From Neopusillimonas maritima (GTDB lineage Bacteria; Pseudomonadota; Gammaproteobacteria; Burkholderiales; Burkholderiaceae_B): 64,000 nt of DNA. The notes beneath the pieces were generated by a model. That model did not search any database. It saw only the letters and a list, made by a program, of their open reading frames with translations, and was not told the origin of the DNA. The stretch spans positions 329,195 through 393,194 of the forward strand of contig NZ_NQOU01000003.1 in NCBI RefSeq assembly GCF_003576595.1. The letters are read 5' to 3'. The position numbers and the translations under genes are program-made. Positions 36,494 through 47,729 of the stretch are shown one piece after another; within the stretch, counting starts at the first letter, position 1; each line of letters begins with the position of its first letter.

Positions 36494-39253
36494 TCAGGCT
36501 ATCCGCCCATGACAATGTTTGTACTTCTTCCCACTGCCACATGGGCAAGGTTCATTACGCCCGACCTTGGGAACCGCACCAGCAGATGCCGCCCCACCAG
36601 ACGCCGGCTGCGTTGCACCCAACGGCTCTTCCGCAATGCCGGGATCCTCACCACTTAACGCGGCATCATAATCAGAATGGTGATAGGTAACACCTTCCAC
36701 ACTTTCAGGCTCGGTTTGAGCAACTTGTTCCGGTGTTTGAATCCGTACAGTGAGTAGCACCCTAACGACATCCGTACGAACGCGATCAAGCATCCCAGAG
36801 AAAAGCTCAAACGCTTCACGCTTGTACTCCTGCTTCGGGTCTTTCTGCGCATAACCACGCAAGTGAATGCCCTGACGCAGATGATCAAGAGACGAAAGAT
36901 GGTTACGCCAATGCGTATCAATTGACTGCAGCAACACCGACCGCTCAAAAGGAGCCCAGTTATCACGGCCAACCAATTCAACCTTAGTACTGTAAACACG
37001 GTTGGCCTCCGCCAAAACGCGCTCCAACAGGTCTTCATCAGTTAAATTAGGCTCTTTCTCCGCCCAATCCACCAGCGCCACCTCGATGCCCCAGTCGGAC
37101 TCCAATACCGATTGCAGACCGGCAACGTCCCACTGCTCTTCCATCGATTCCGCAGGGATATAGGCATGAAAAACTTCCGTGATCGTGGCGCTAAGCAGGT
37201 TCAGCACCATTTCACCGACATCTTGTGCCTCTAAAACCTCATTTCGCTGCGCATACAAAACCTTGCGCTGATCATTGGCAACGTCATCGAACTGCAACAG
37301 TTGTTTGCGAATATCGAAGTTCCGCGCTTCTACCTTGCGTTGGGCGGATTCAATTGACCGGGATACCATTTTGGCTTCAATAGGCTCACCCTCGGGCAAA
37401 CGCAAACGCTCCATAATGGCGCGAACGCGATCACCCGCGAAAATGCGCATGAGCGAATCTTCCAACGACAAATAGAAACGAGTTGAACCCGGGTCGCCCT
37501 GACGCCCTGCACGACCGCGCAATTGATTGTCGATACGGCGTGACTCGTGGCGCTCGGTACCTATAATACGCAAACCGCCGGCAGCCTTAACCGCCTCATT
37601 TGCAGGAGCCCATTCATCGCGAATTTGCTGGATGCGCGCCTCTTTTTCTTGCGCGCTTAAGTCGGCATCGGCACGGACAAGGGCAATTTGCTTTTCGACA
37701 CTTCCGCCCAACACAATGTCAGTACCACGACCGGCCATATTGGTTGCAATCGTGATACGACCAGGCTTACCGGCTTCAGCCACAATTTCCGCTTCACGCG
37801 CATGTTGCTTTGCGTTCAACACTTCATGCGCCAGTTTTTCGCGCTTGAGCATCGAGGACAAACGCTCGGAATTTTCGATACTCGTCGTACCTACCAAAAC
37901 GGGCTGACCACGCTCCTGGCAATCTTTCATGTCAGCCAGAATAGCGTTGTACTTCTCGTTATCGGTTTTGAAAACCTGATCGTTCTGATCAACACGAATC
38001 ATCGGCTTATTGGTTGGAATAATAACCGTTTCCAACCCGTAAATTTCCTGGAATTCATAGGCTTCCGTGTCGGCCGTCCCCGTCATCCCCGCCAACTTGT
38101 CATACATACGGAAATAGTTCTGGAAGGTAATAGACGCCAACGTTTGATTCTCGTTCTGAATCGTCACGCCTTCTTTGGCTTCCACCGCCTGATGCAAACC
38201 ATCGGACCAACGACGCCCTACCATCAGACGCCCTGTGAATTCGTCAACAATCACCACCTCGTTGTCGGTAACAACGTAGTGCTGATCACGAAAAAACAGA
38301 TTATGAGCACGCAGTGCCACCATAAGATGATGAATGAGCGTGATGTGACGCGGATCGTATAACGACTCGCCTTCAGGCAAAAGACCCAAACGCGAAAGGA
38401 TTTCCTCGGCCTGCTCCATGCCGGACTCGGACAAGTGTACTTGCTGACCTTTTTCATCAACCCAAAAATCACCTTCCGGCTCCGGCTCATGCGGTTTGGG
38501 CTCCGACGCCATGCGTGTGAGCATGGGAGGCACGGCATTCATTCGAACATAAACTTCGGTATGATCTTCGGCCTGCCCCGAAATAATCAACGGTGTGCGC
38601 GCTTCGTCGATAAGAATAGAGTCAACTTCGTCGACAATAGCGAAGGACAAACTTCGTTGACGACGGTCTTCCGCGCGATACTCCATATTGTCGCGCAAAT
38701 AATCGAAACCAAACTCGTTGTTAGTCCCGTATGTGATGTCGGCACGATACGCGTCCACTTTTTCTTGAGGATCCTGCTGAGGGACGACGACGCCCACACT
38801 CAAACCGAGGAAGTTATACAACTGCCCCATCCATTCCGCATCGCGACGCGCAAGGTAATCGTTCACCGTCACAACATGCACACCCTTAGACGCAAGAGCG
38901 TTCAAGTACACGGCTAATGTTGCCATTAGCGTTTTACCTTCCCCGGTGCGCATCTCGGCAATTTTTCCGTGGTGCAAGGCAATCGCACCCATAAGTTGCA
39001 CATCAAAATGCCGCATACCAAATACGCGTTTGCTGGCCTCGCGGACAACGGCAAATGCCTCTGGTAACAGTTGGTCGAGCGTTGAACCCGAAGCCAACTG
39101 CTCTCGAAACTGAACGGTTTTGTTTTTCAGGTCTTCGTCGGAAACCGCTTCAAGAGACGGCTCAAGCGCATTAATTTGCCCGACCTGTTTGCGGTACTGC
39201 CTGAGGATTCGATCGTTGCGACTACCAATAAGCTTTTTGAGCAGGGAAACCAT
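36494..39253 (-). CDS. secA: Preprotein translocase ATPase SecA
   Basis: Motor of the Sec secretion pathway. Starting at the conserved [14 protein letters not shown] (ATG 39253) it has 919 residues; 14 upstream in-frame codons are not needed. The Walker A segment is [11 protein letters not shown], followed by [13 protein letters not shown], the TMAGRGTDI motif of the second nucleotide-binding fold, and the C-terminal zinc finger [14 protein letters not shown] that binds SecB. It follows the M23 peptidase by 48 bp on the same strand and ends toward mgtE at a shared terminator. Confidence 0.97.
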   Translation of the reverse strand: MVSLLKKLIGSRNDRILRQYRKQVGQINALEPSLEAVSDEDLKNKTVQFREQLASGSTLDQLLPEAFAVVREASKRVFGMRHFDVQLMGAIALHHGKIAEMRTGEGKTLMATLAVYLNALASKGVHVVTVNDYLARRDAEWMGQLYNFLGLSVGVVVPQQDPQEKVDAYRADITYGTNNEFGFDYLRDNMEYRAEDRRQRSLSFAIVDEVDSILIDEARTPLIISGQAEDHTEVYVRMNAVPPMLTRMASEPKPHEPEPEGDFWVDEKGQQVHLSESGMEQAEEILSRLGLLPEGESLYDPRHITLIHHLMVALRAHNLFFRDQHYVVTDNEVVIVDEFTGRLMVGRRWSDGLHQAVEAKEGVTIQNENQTLASITFQNYFRMYDKLAGMTGTADTEAYEFQEIYGLETVIIPTNKPMIRVDQNDQVFKTDNEKYNAILADMKDCQERGQPVLVGTTSIENSERLSSMLKREKLAHEVLNAKQHAREAEIVAEAGKPGRITIATNMAGRGTDIVLGGSVEKQIALVRADADLSAQEKEARIQQIRDEWAPANEAVKAAGGLRIIGTERHESRRIDNQLRGRAGRQGDPGSTRFYLSLEDSLMRIFAGDRVRAIMERLRLPEGEPIEAKMVSRSIESAQRKVEARNFDIRKQLLQFDDVANDQRKVLYAQRNEVLEAQDVGEMVLNLLSATITEVFHAYIPAESMEEQWDVAGLQSVLESDWGIEVALVDWAEKEPNLTDEDLLERVLAEANRVYSTKVELVGRDNWAPFERSVLLQSIDTHWRNHLSSLDHLRQGIHLRGYAQKDPKQEYKREAFELFSGMLDRVRTDVVRVLLTVRIQTPEQVAQTEPESVEGVTYHHSDYDAALSGEDPGIAEEPLGATQPASGGAASAGAVPKVGRNEPCPCGSGKKYKHCHGRIA

Positions 39254-39301
39254 AGATTTATTGTCTAAGTTGGCGGTTAAACCGCAGGAAAACAATACAG
39301 T

Positions 39302-40291
39302 TTAACGTACCTCGGCACTATCAGCTTGCAGATCATCTGAAGCGTCAGCCAAGCGGACTTCAGGCTCGTTGGGATCCGGCAAAAAAAGCGACGGATCCAG
39401 AGGCTGACCCGCGACCCGAACCTCGAAATGAAGATGTGGCCCCGTTGATTGGCCGGTAGAACCGACATTGGCAATAAGTTGCCCTTTTTCCACCAGATCA
39501 CCCCTTTTAACCTGCAAGCTTGAGGCATGCGCATAAACGGTTACGAGATTGTGACTGTGCTGGATCTCGACGGTTTTGCCATAACCGGTCCGATAGCCGG
39601 CGAACACCACCATTCCACCCGACGCGGCATGAATCGGTGCGCCATGGGGTGCGGCAAAATCAAGCCCTTCGTGCATTTTGTTACGCCCCGAGATGGGGTG
39701 ACGACGCCAACCATAAGATGACGTCATGTAAGGGAAGTCAACCGGAGACAACGAAGGAAGACTTGCTTCCAGGCCCGCGCGTCGCGTCATGACCATGTCA
39801 AGCATCGCCAGCCCATCGCGCTGTCGGTCGAGCCGTTGGGCCATCGTATCAAGTTCGCGCCCTAACTCTTCCGCTGAATCAAACACCATGGCCTGCGGCT
39901 TGTCATCGCTCACAACCGTGCTGCCATTCAGCGTTTCCTGTACTTCCGGGTTGGTATAGTTCACGCCCGCCACTTCAGCCAGACGCTTGCTGACGCCATC
40001 CATTTCAATAAGACGTGCCTGCAACTGCCCTACTTTCTCACCAAGTTGGTGCAGGCTGGCCTTAAGCATTTGCGACTCCAGCTCCAAACGGTCTTTTTCA
40101 GTCTGCCGAACGTCAAGGCTGACAAGTGTGGGAAGATTCGACATAATATGCTGACCATAAGCCCAGGCACCACCCAAAGCGGACAAAACCACCAAGCCCG
40201 CCAACACCGGCACAATCAGCCACACGCTAATGCCACGCTCAGCCAGGCGGGCCAAGCCGCCCGATCGCTCGTTTAACAAAATTATTCGCAC
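39302..40291 (-). CDS. M23-family metallopeptidase with membrane anchor and coiled coil
   Basis: LytM-type peptidoglycan endopeptidase or activator, 329 residues. A transmembrane helix lies at about 22-44, a coiled coil at about 60-110, and an M23 domain at about 185-300. The zinc site is complete (H207 and D211 in MHEGLDF, H286-L-H288 in GPHLHFE), so unlike EnvC or NlpD it is probably catalytic. The start is GTG 40291 with AAAGGG 7-12 nt upstream. It precedes secA, and its start is only 20 bp from that of divergent dciA. Confidence 0.88.
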   Translation of the reverse strand: MRIILLNERSGGLARLAERGISVWLIVPVLAGLVVLSALGGAWAYGQHIMSNLPTLVSLDVRQTEKDRLELESQMLKASLHQLGEKVGQLQARLIEMDGVSKRLAEVAGVNYTNPEVQETLNGSTVVSDDKPQAMVFDSAEELGRELDTMAQRLDRQRDGLAMLDMVMTRRAGLEASLPSLSPVDFPYMTSSYGWRRHPISGRNKMHEGLDFAAPHGAPIHAASGGMVVFAGYRTGYGKTVEIQHSHNLVTVYAHASSLQVKRGDLVEKGQLIANVGSTGQSTGPHLHFEVRVAGQPLDPSLFLPDPNEPEVRLADASDDLQADSAEVR

Positions 40292-40311
40292 TACTTATCC
40301 CTTTACCAACT

Positions 40312-40803
40312 ATGTCCCGTTTCGCACGCAGCCATTCCCCTTCGAAAGAAAACAAGCAAAGCTTGTCGGCCATCGATTGGCTCGGCCAAAGTCGGCAAAG
40401 CGCCGACGTCCTGGCTACCGCCCGGAGAATGATTGAAATGGAGCATATTATTTCTCAGGCGCTACCTGGCAACCTCGCCATGGCCTGCCGAGTAGCCCGA
40501 GTCGACCATCAAGACCTTACACTGGCGGTTCCCAGCGCGGCTCATGCTGCAAAACTCAGACAACTTGCTCCCAGAATCGTTCAACGACTGGGTCAACACG
40601 GCTGGAACATTAACCAATTACAAGTCAAGGTTCAAGCCGGTTTAAACCAAAACGCAACAAATTTGTCACGCAAAAAAGAGGTCATTCCGCTTGATGAGCA
40701 GGCTTTGACCTCTTTCGAAGAGTTATATAGTAACACCCCACCCGGCCCTCTGGCTGAATCCCTGAAGCGCCTGATTGAGCGACACCGAGCTTCCCTAACG
40801 TAA
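40312..40803 (+). CDS. dciA: DciA-like DUF721 protein (replicative helicase loader/operator)
   Basis: DUF721 proteins named DciA help load DnaB helicase in bacteria lacking DnaC. The 163 residues have a basic, flexible N-terminus and the conserved DUF721 core at about 25-105 (SQALPGNLAMACRVARV, LTLAVPSAAHAAKLRQLAPRIV). The C-terminus is variable. The assignment follows the family and the usual placement near lpxC and secA in betaproteobacteria. It is the only plus-strand gene between 36494 and 59023. No clear ribosome site is visible. Confidence 0.8.
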   Translation: MSRFARSHSPSKENKQSLSAIDWLGQSRQSADVLATARRMIEMEHIISQALPGNLAMACRVARVDHQDLTLAVPSAAHAAKLRQLAPRIVQRLGQHGWNINQLQVKVQAGLNQNATNLSRKKEVIPLDEQALTSFEELYSNTPPGPLAESLKRLIERHRASLT

Positions 40804-40829
40804 CACTGCTTAACGTAGAAAAGCCAGAG

Positions 40830-41753
40830 CTATGCCAGTTTCCACTCGCGGGTATAAGCTTTGGGGGCTGTCACAGCCGATTCATAACTGACCAGTTCCC
40901 ATGCTGTTTCATCAGCCAACAATGCCCTGGCAAGCTGGTTATTCAGACCATGACCCGATTTACAAGCAACGTACCGCGCCACCAACGGCTTACCAATAAG
41001 GTATAAATCGCCAATGGCGTCAAGAATTTTATGCTTCACAAATTCGTCTTCGTAACGCAAGCCATCGGAGTTCAACACACGGAACTCATCCATGACAATG
41101 GCGTTATCGAGACTGCCTCCGCGAGCAAGCCCTGCAGCCAGCAATGCCTCAAACTCGTTCACAAAACCAAAGGTGCGTGCCCGCGCGATAGACTTGACGT
41201 ATGAGTCATTGGCAAAATCAATTTCAGCAAAATTCGCCGTTGCATCGATTGCAGGATGATGGAAATCGATGGCAAAAGACAGGGCGAAACCATCATATGG
41301 CTCGAGCCGTGCCCATTTCTCGTCGCCCCCTTCACCTTCCCGAACTTCCACCGGTTTAAGAACGCGTAAAAACTTCTTGGCGGCAGGCTGCTCTTGAATA
41401 CCCGCTGAACGCAGCAAATAAACAAATGTTCCCGCACTACCGTCCATAATAGGCACTTCCTCTGCTGTGAGGTCTATGTGCAGATTATCGATGCCCAAGC
41501 CCGCAAGCGCGGACATAAGATGTTCAACAGTGGAAACGCGAGCTGTTCCCTTTTGCAGAACTGACGCCATGCGCGTACCGCCCACCAGATGAGCCTGGGC
41601 GGGAAAATCGACCACTTCGGGCAGGTCAACCCGGTGGAAGACGATGCCCGTGTTGGGTTCTGCCGGGCGTAAGGTGATTTCAACCCGACGGCCGGAATGC
41701 AAACCCACGCCTTTGGTACTAATGGCGTTTTTCAGGGTGCGTTGACGTAACAT
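40830..41753 (-). CDS. lpxC: UDP-3-O-acyl-N-acetylglucosamine deacetylase LpxC
   Basis: Zinc deacetylase at the committed step of lipid A synthesis. The 307 residues have [15 protein letters not shown] at the N-terminus, the first zinc ligand H78 in [17 protein letters not shown], and the [14 protein letters not shown] segment supplying the other His and Asp ligands, with [12 protein letters not shown] holding the catalytic His. It is the last gene of the dcw cluster, after ftsZ, with a 240-bp gap that may hold its own promoter. Confidence 0.97.
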   Translation of the reverse strand: MLRQRTLKNAISTKGVGLHSGRRVEITLRPAEPNTGIVFHRVDLPEVVDFPAQAHLVGGTRMASVLQKGTARVSTVEHLMSALAGLGIDNLHIDLTAEEVPIMDGSAGTFVYLLRSAGIQEQPAAKKFLRVLKPVEVREGEGGDEKWARLEPYDGFALSFAIDFHHPAIDATANFAEIDFANDSYVKSIARARTFGFVNEFEALLAAGLARGGSLDNAIVMDEFRVLNSDGLRYEDEFVKHKILDAIGDLYLIGKPLVARYVACKSGHGLNNQLARALLADETAWELVSYESAVTAPKAYTREWKLA

Positions 41754-41803
41754 AAACTGTTGAACAATAAAGAAAATGCCTTTTCAGGCGGAATATTCTT
41801 ACT

Positions 41804-41833
41804 ATTGTAACTTGATATGGGTAGTTTCCCCAA
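41804..41833 (-). promoter_or_regulatory. Possible lpxC promoter
   Basis: Minus strand in the ftsZ-lpxC gap: TTGGGG (41833-41828), 18-bp spacer, TACAAT (41809-41804), about 50 nt upstream of the lpxC start. The -10 is good and the -35 weak. The rest of the 240-bp gap shows only AT-rich imperfect hairpins. Confidence 0.4.
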
Positions 41834-41993
41834 TTTTTTCAAGCGACAAGCTGAAAAAAAGGTTTCAACGTGTTTTACAAACGTGCTGACCGAGCCGACC
41901 CCGGGGAGAGCCGACCCGGCCAACCGCGTGACTCATTTCGAAAAACTGAAAAGAGTCACGCTGGCGTGTGAGAGTCTACCTTCAAGCCTTGTT

Positions 41994-43163
41994 TTAATCG
42001 GCTTGTTTACGCAAGAATGCCGGAATATCGAAGTGATCCATACCGGCCGTTTCCAGTGCACGAACTTGCGCCGACGCCTGGCTTCGAGGGTTGCGGATAA
42101 CTGTTGGAACTTCCGCGCTCTGCATGTCATGACCGGCATTCGTAAACGGCGCGTCATCCGTACCGGTCCTGCGCGCTTCCTGGTTGTTTTGAACCAGTTG
42201 TGGACGGCTGTTCGCACGGCCCAGGCCGGTAGCCACAACCGTAACACGCAGGCTCTCACCCATGGACTCATCGTAAGCCGTTCCGTAAATAACAGTTGCA
42301 TCTTCGGCGGCATAGCCTCGGATCGTTTCCATGATCTCGCGAGTTTCACGCATTTTAAGCGTACGGCTGGCAGTGATATTTACCAGAATGCCGCGTGCGC
42401 CGTTCAGGTCGACACCCTCAAGCAATGGGCAAGCAATTGCCTGCTCGGCCGCTTCGCGCGCGCGATTTGCGCCAGACGAAATAGCCGTACCCATCATGGC
42501 CTGACCTTGTTCACCCATAATCGTCTTGACGTCTTCGAAGTCGACGTTCACATTGCCTTCGACATTGATGATCTCGGCAATACCTGCGCAAGCATTATGT
42601 AACACATCGTCAGCCGACTTGAAGCAGTCTTCCTGCGTCGCATCCTCGTCCATGAGGTCGTACAAATTTTCATTCAGAACGACGATCAGCGAATGAACGT
42701 GCTTGGCCAGCTCTGCAATCCCTTCCTCGGCCATTTTCAGACGACGCGAGCCTTCAAACGAGAATGGCTTGGTGACGACACCCACAGTGAGAATACCCAG
42801 TTCTTTGGCCACCTCGGCAACAACAGGACCTGCACCGGTACCTGTACCGCCGCCCATACCGGCAGTAATGAATACCATATTGGCGCCGTTCAATGCCGCG
42901 CGAATTTCTTCACGCGCTGTTTCGGCAGCCGCACGCCCCTGATCCGGCTTGGCACCGGCCCCCAGGCCGGTGCGGCCCAAACGAATTTGCACAGGCGCTT
43001 CGGTAGCGGCCAATGCCTGGGCATCGGTATTGGCGCAGATAAACTCCACGCCGCTAATCCCTGAACGAATCATGTGTGCAACAGCATTACCGCCTGCACC
43101 CCCTACGCCAACGACCTTGATGACCGTTCCGCTATTATTGGTATCGAGCATTTCGAAATTCAT
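41994..43163 (-). CDS. ftsZ: Cell division tubulin homologue FtsZ
   Basis: GTPase that forms the Z-ring. The 389 residues have the tubulin signature GGGTGTGA at 104-111, the early VVGVGGAGGNAV, and the T7-loop region NVDFEDVKTIM. A Gln/Arg/Asn-rich linker (about 320-370) leads to the C-terminal peptide DIPAFLRKQAD that binds FtsA and ZipA. A strong GAGGGAG ribosome site precedes the ATG. A 180-bp gap separates it from ftsA, the largest inside the cluster apart from the one before lpxC, leaving room for a separate promoter. Confidence 0.98.
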   Translation of the reverse strand: MNFEMLDTNNSGTVIKVVGVGGAGGNAVAHMIRSGISGVEFICANTDAQALAATEAPVQIRLGRTGLGAGAKPDQGRAAAETAREEIRAALNGANMVFITAGMGGGTGTGAGPVVAEVAKELGILTVGVVTKPFSFEGSRRLKMAEEGIAELAKHVHSLIVVLNENLYDLMDEDATQEDCFKSADDVLHNACAGIAEIINVEGNVNVDFEDVKTIMGEQGQAMMGTAISSGANRAREAAEQAIACPLLEGVDLNGARGILVNITASRTLKMRETREIMETIRGYAAEDATVIYGTAYDESMGESLRVTVVATGLGRANSRPQLVQNNQEARRTGTDDAPFTNAGHDMQSAEVPTVIRNPRSQASAQVRALETAGMDHFDIPAFLRKQAD

Positions 43164-43343
43164 AATGTTGACTCCCTCACAAATCTGAATTAACAGTTAT
43201 TAAGCAAAATTTAAAAGTCCCCAAACTACCTATTTGGAAATCGCTTCAAAAAAGATGCCAACATTTGGCTCGCACCTGACTTGAAACGCCTTCCCGGACC
43301 CGGTTTGCAACCACCCCGCACCCGTCAGGCCTGTACCTCAGGC

Positions 43344-44570
43344 CTAATTCATAAACCATTCTTTCATTCGGGCAAGAATGGTCTTTACGCTACCTTTCTG
43401 TTGCGCCACTTTCTTTCCCCTGGCGCGTTGTACCCGCGCCTCTGTCAACAACCCCATAACCGTAGAAAAGCGCGGATTACGCATCACATCGACCAAACTG
43501 CCTTCGTAAGATGGAACCGCAATGCGTACCGGCTTCAGAAAGACGTCTTCAGCCAGCTCGACAATGCCCGGCAACAGCGCCGTTCCGCCGGTCAGCACCA
43601 CACCCGATGCCAATAGATCTTCATAACCCGACTCCCGCACCACTTGCTGTACAAACGTAAACAGCTCTTCCACGCGGGGCTCGATAACCGCACCCAACGC
43701 CTGGCGCTTAACCTGACGATTGGGCCGATCTCCCAATCCCGGCACTTCAATCTGCTCATCCGGATTCACCAGAATTTGCTTGGCGATCCCGTAACGCAGC
43801 TTGATTTCTTCAGCATCTGGTGTCGGCGTACGCAGCATGGCGGCAATATCGCTGGTAATTTGATCACCGGCGATAGGAATAACAGCCGTATGGCGTATGG
43901 CCCCGCCTGTATAGATGGCGATATCCGTCGTGCCACCACCGATATCAACCAGCACGACACCTAACTCTTTTTCGTCGGAGGTCAAGCAAGCCATGCTGGA
44001 AGCCAAAGGCTGCAAAATCAGATCCTGCACTTCAAGCCCACAACGCCTGACGCACTTCACGATGTTTTGCGCAGCGCTGACTGCGCCCGTCACGATGTGT
44101 ACGCGAACTTCGAGACGCAAACCACTCATTCCAATGGGCTCTCGAATATCTTCCTGGGAGTCGACGATGAACTCCTGGGTTAAAACATGCAAAACCTGTT
44201 GATCCGTTGGAATATTGACGGCTTTAGCGGTTTCAATGACACGCGCCACATCGGTTGGCGTCACTTCTTTGTCTTTAACGGCAACCATCCCACTCGAGTT
44301 AAAACTGGTGATGTGGCTGCCCGCAATACCTGTATAAACCTCTCGAATCTTGCAGTCGGCCATCAGTTCGGCCTCTTCGAGTGCCCGCTGAATAGAATTA
44401 ACCGTTGCTTCGATATTGACCACCACGCCTTTACGCATGCCCTGTGATTCGTGTTGACCCAGCCCGATTACTTCAAAACGGCCCTCAGGCAAAATTTCGG
44501 CTACCACTGCAACGACTTTGCTGGTACCGATATCCAGGGCAACGATCAAGTCCTTGATGTCACGAGTCAT
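43344..44570 (-). CDS. ftsA: Cell division actin-like protein FtsA
   Basis: Actin-fold ATPase that ties FtsZ to the membrane. The 408 residues have the phosphate-1 motif VALDIGTSKVVAVV, an SHI-containing 1C domain (about 85-165), the phosphate-2 motif VVLVDIGGGTTDIAIY, and an adenosine motif ASGVVLTGGTALLPGI. The C-terminal KTILARMKEWFMN is the amphipathic membrane-targeting helix. It lies 5 bp after ftsQ. Confidence 0.97.
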   Translation of the reverse strand: MTRDIKDLIVALDIGTSKVVAVVAEILPEGRFEVIGLGQHESQGMRKGVVVNIEATVNSIQRALEEAELMADCKIREVYTGIAGSHITSFNSSGMVAVKDKEVTPTDVARVIETAKAVNIPTDQQVLHVLTQEFIVDSQEDIREPIGMSGLRLEVRVHIVTGAVSAAQNIVKCVRRCGLEVQDLILQPLASSMACLTSDEKELGVVLVDIGGGTTDIAIYTGGAIRHTAVIPIAGDQITSDIAAMLRTPTPDAEEIKLRYGIAKQILVNPDEQIEVPGLGDRPNRQVKRQALGAVIEPRVEELFTFVQQVVRESGYEDLLASGVVLTGGTALLPGIVELAEDVFLKPVRIAVPSYEGSLVDVMRNPRFSTVMGLLTEARVQRARGKKVAQQKGSVKTILARMKEWFMN

Positions 44571-44575
44571 AATTT

Positions 44576-45364
44576 TTATTCACCAGATGATTGAGTAACC
44601 GGCGCCAAAGTAATGGCAAAGCCGTCGGGATAACGTAAATCGGCACTGGCCACCTGCCCCTGCAGGCGCGCGGCCAACGCCGGCCAATTTCGAACAAATC
44701 TTTCAATTCGGGATGCAAAAGAAACCGCACCGGAGCGGCCATGCGGATCAGCCACATCAGCCGCTGGATCGCGACCTAAATTCAAATGCAAGCCATCCGA
44801 CAGCTTCACAGACCATGCGTAACGCGGGCTTAGTTCAATCTGATCAACAGTGAGTCCCAACGGCGCAAACCAACGTAATAATTCGGCATAGCGTTGCACC
44901 ACCAAACGCTCTGCATCATCCGGACCGGAGAATCGGGGTAAACGGGCGTTGTCGGGTAACTCACCCTGATTAGCGCTGAACGCTTCGCCCCAGGTATTAA
45001 TCATTTGGCCATCGTTCCAAATTGCCAATGGTTGTTGCTCTTCAAATCGAACCTGCAAGGTATTGGGCCACACCCGCCGCACACTGGCATGCCGTACCCA
45101 TGGCACTGCCTCAAAAACGCTGCGTGCCTTATCAAGGTCAATGGTGAAGAAATTACCTGCCAGCCGTCCCGCAATGGTTGCCTGAACGGTTGGGGCCGAA
45201 ACGTAACTCAAACTCTGAGACTCCATAGGTTCAATCTTGATCTGGGTGATGGAAAAATAAGGGCGCTGGACTAACCAGATAACAAACCCGGCAATCATGG
45301 CAACTACTGCCAGCAGTGCCAGCATGTTCGCCAAGAAGTTGATTACCCGGGCCTCGTTCACCAT
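44576..45364 (-). CDS. ftsQ: Cell division protein FtsQ
   Basis: Bitopic divisome protein that recruits FtsB/FtsL. Starting at ATG 45364, which has AAAAGGAGAG just upstream, it has 262 residues; the longer in-frame version would overlap ddl. A transmembrane helix is at about 13-34, a POTRA domain at about 40-110 (FSITQIKIEPMESQ), and a beta domain follows. The start lies 8 bp after the ddl stop. Confidence 0.93.
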   Translation of the reverse strand: MVNEARVINFLANMLALLAVVAMIAGFVIWLVQRPYFSITQIKIEPMESQSLSYVSAPTVQATIAGRLAGNFFTIDLDKARSVFEAVPWVRHASVRRVWPNTLQVRFEEQQPLAIWNDGQMINTWGEAFSANQGELPDNARLPRFSGPDDAERLVVQRYAELLRWFAPLGLTVDQIELSPRYAWSVKLSDGLHLNLGRDPAADVADPHGRSGAVSFASRIERFVRNWPALAARLQGQVASADLRYPDGFAITLAPVTQSSGE

Positions 45365-45372
45365 CTCTCCTT

Positions 45373-46326
45373 TTATAGACTCATGGGATCCGACGCCTGC
45401 ACTTTGCACGACGCCGTATCGAGAATCGCCAGACACAAATCGGCATAATCCATTCCTGCCGCTGCAGCCCCCATCGGCACCAAAGAATGACTTGTCATTC
45501 CTGGTGAAGTATTCATTTCAAGCAACCAAGGCTGGCCATGTTTATCAAGCATGAAATCGGCGCGCCCCCAGCCTTCGCAACCCAGCTCGATATAGGCCTG
45601 TTCGGCTAAATGAATCAATTGCACAGTCAAGTCTTTACCCACCTCCGCCGGACACACATAACGCGTGTCATTTGAAAGGTATTTATGTTCATAATCGTAA
45701 TTGCCACCCGGAGCGATAATTTCAATTGCCGGCAATGCTCTGACCTCACGGCCTTTACCTAACACCGGCACGGTCAATTCACGCCCATCCACAAAGGTCT
45801 CAAGCAGCACTTCGGCATCAAAACGAGCGGCCAAACGATAGGCCGCCAGCAACTCGCCTTCTTCCGTCACCTTGGTAATACCAAGCGTCGAACCTTCATG
45901 CGGAGGCTTCACAATTAACGGCATCCCAACGTGCTGCAACGCTTCATCCAGCTCTTCCTCTGACTGCACTACGGCATAACCTGGTGTCGGTAGACCGGCA
46001 TTCAACCAAATGCGCTTGGTCATGATTTTGTTCATGGCCAGGCTGGAAGCCATCGTTCCACTTCCGGTATAGGGCACCCCCATGAGTTCCAACAAGCCCT
46101 GCACTGTTCCGTCTTCACCGTAACGCCCATGCAACGCAATAAAAACACGGTCGAAACCCGACTGCACCAATTCAGTAAGGCTACGTTCCCCGGTATCAAA
46201 CAAATGCGCGTCCACTCCACGGCTGCGTAAAGCTTCATAAACGCCTTTACCCGACATCAGAGAAACCTCGCGCTCGGCAGAGGTACCACCGTACAAAACA
46301 CCTACACGACCATAATCCGGACTCAC
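45373..46326 (-). CDS. ddlB: D-alanine--D-alanine ligase
   Basis: ATP-grasp enzyme making the D-Ala-D-Ala dipeptide for the MurF domain upstream. The 317 residues show [49 protein letters not shown] and the C-terminal [17 protein letters not shown]. The start is GTG 46326, which overlaps the murC stop (GTGA). ftsQ follows. Confidence 0.95.
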   Translation of the reverse strand: MSPDYGRVGVLYGGTSAEREVSLMSGKGVYEALRSRGVDAHLFDTGERSLTELVQSGFDRVFIALHGRYGEDGTVQGLLELMGVPYTGSGTMASSLAMNKIMTKRIWLNAGLPTPGYAVVQSEEELDEALQHVGMPLIVKPPHEGSTLGITKVTEEGELLAAYRLAARFDAEVLLETFVDGRELTVPVLGKGREVRALPAIEIIAPGGNYDYEHKYLSNDTRYVCPAEVGKDLTVQLIHLAEQAYIELGCEGWGRADFMLDKHGQPWLLEMNTSPGMTSHSLVPMGAAAAGMDYADLCLAILDTASCKVQASDPMSL

Positions 46327-47729
46327 ACCAACTCCCCCACTCTGGACGGCACCTTGCTGATTGATCCCGCCCCCATCACAATCACGACGTCACCATCTTC
46401 AACAAAATCCAAAATAGCCTGAGGCATATCGGCAACGTTCTCTACAAATACAGGCTCAACTTTGCCGGCAACACGCACCGCGCGCGTTAAGGCGCGACCA
46501 TCGGCAGCAACCAATGCCGGCTCGCCTGCGGCATAAACCTCGGTTAGCAATACGGCATCGGCACGGCTTAATACTTTTACAAAATCCTCGAAACAGTCTC
46601 GCGTGCGAGTATATCGATGCGGCTGAAATGCAAGAACGATGCGACGATTCGGCCAGGCTCCTCTGGCCGCCTCAAGCGTGGCCTGCATCTCAACCGGGTG
46701 ATGACCATAGTCGTCGATCAGGGTAAATTCCCCACCGCCGTGCGCTGCAGATACCGGGAAATTCCCAACTTGAGTAAAACGCCGCCCAACGCCGTTAAAT
46801 TCCGCGAGCGCCGAAACGATCGCGGCATCTTCCACACCCAGCTCAGTCGCGACCGCGATAGCCGCCAAGGCGTTCTGTACATTGTGGCGCCCGGGCAAAT
46901 TCAAGGTAACCGACAACACAGGCAACTCGCCCGACGAAGTACGTCGCATCACATCAAATGACATCCTGGCCTCGCGCGGCTTCACGTTAATTGCACGAAT
47001 CAACGCTTCTTCATTAAAACCATACGTTGTTACCGGGCGCGAGATGAAAGGAATAATTTCCTTTACATATGCATCATCACTACACACGACGGCACTGCCG
47101 TAGAACGGCAAACGATGTGTAAATTCAATGAATGCACTTTTCAGTCGGGCCACATCGTGACCATAGGTATCCATGTGGTCGACGTCAATATTGGTAATGA
47201 TTGCCATCACGGGTAACAAATTAAGGAACGATGCATCAGATTCATCGGCCTCAACAACGATGTAGTCGCCCTGCCCCAAACGCGCGTTTGCGCCCGCAGA
47301 CGTTAACCGCCCCCCAATCACGAAGGTGGGGTCAAGATCACCTGCCGCCAACACGCTGGCGACCAAACTGGTGGTCGTTGTTTTTCCATGTGTCCCTGCA
47401 ACAGCAATGCCACGTTTCAACCGCATCAGTTCAGCCAGCATCAAGGCGCGCGGAACAACCGGAATTCGCGCAGCCCGGGCTGCCAAGACCTCGGGATTGT
47501 CGGATGTAACCGCCGTTGAAGTGACCAACGCGCCCACACCTTTGATATTGGCGGCATCATGGCCAATCATGACACGCGCCCCTAAAGACGCTAAACGTCG
47601 CGTAACTGCCGACTCCTGAATATCCGAACCGCTAATGGCATATCCAAGATTCAAAAGAACCTCGGCAATACCGCTCATTCCAGAGCCACCGATCCCCACA
47701 AAATGAATACTTTGAATTCGATGCTTCAT
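46323..47729 (-). CDS. murC: UDP-N-acetylmuramate--L-alanine ligase MurC
   Basis: Adds L-Ala to UDP-MurNAc. The 468 residues start [18 protein letters not shown], with AGGAGG 6 nt upstream of ATG 47729, and contain the Mur-ligase ATP motif [13 protein letters not shown], then DESDASF and [13 protein letters not shown]. The start overlaps the murG stop (ATGA). A nine-codon-longer in-frame version would begin further inside murG and is less likely. Confidence 0.96.
   Translation of the reverse strand: MKHRIQSIHFVGIGGSGMSGIAEVLLNLGYAISGSDIQESAVTRRLASLGARVMIGHDAANIKGVGALVTSTAVTSDNPEVLAARAARIPVVPRALMLAELMRLKRGIAVAGTHGKTTTTSLVASVLAAGDLDPTFVIGGRLTSAGANARLGQGDYIVVEADESDASFLNLLPVMAIITNIDVDHMDTYGHDVARLKSAFIEFTHRLPFYGSAVVCSDDAYVKEIIPFISRPVTTYGFNEEALIRAINVKPREARMSFDVMRRTSSGELPVLSVTLNLPGRHNVQNALAAIAVATELGVEDAAIVSALAEFNGVGRRFTQVGNFPVSAAHGGGEFTLIDDYGHHPVEMQATLEAARGAWPNRRIVLAFQPHRYTRTRDCFEDFVKVLSRADAVLLTEVYAAGEPALVAADGRALTRAVRVAGKVEPVFVENVADMPQAILDFVEDGDVVIVMGAGSISKVPSRVGELV

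Noticed and set aside
37688..38362. 224-codon plus-strand ORF inside secA
   Set aside because: Antisense shadow; secA motifs are intact and the ORF shows low-information composition.
41834..41862. AT-rich imperfect hairpin between ftsZ and lpxC as ftsZ terminator
   Set aside because: Arms carry a bulge, the GC core is only two pairs, and it lies about 130 nt past ftsZ without a following T tract in the right place.
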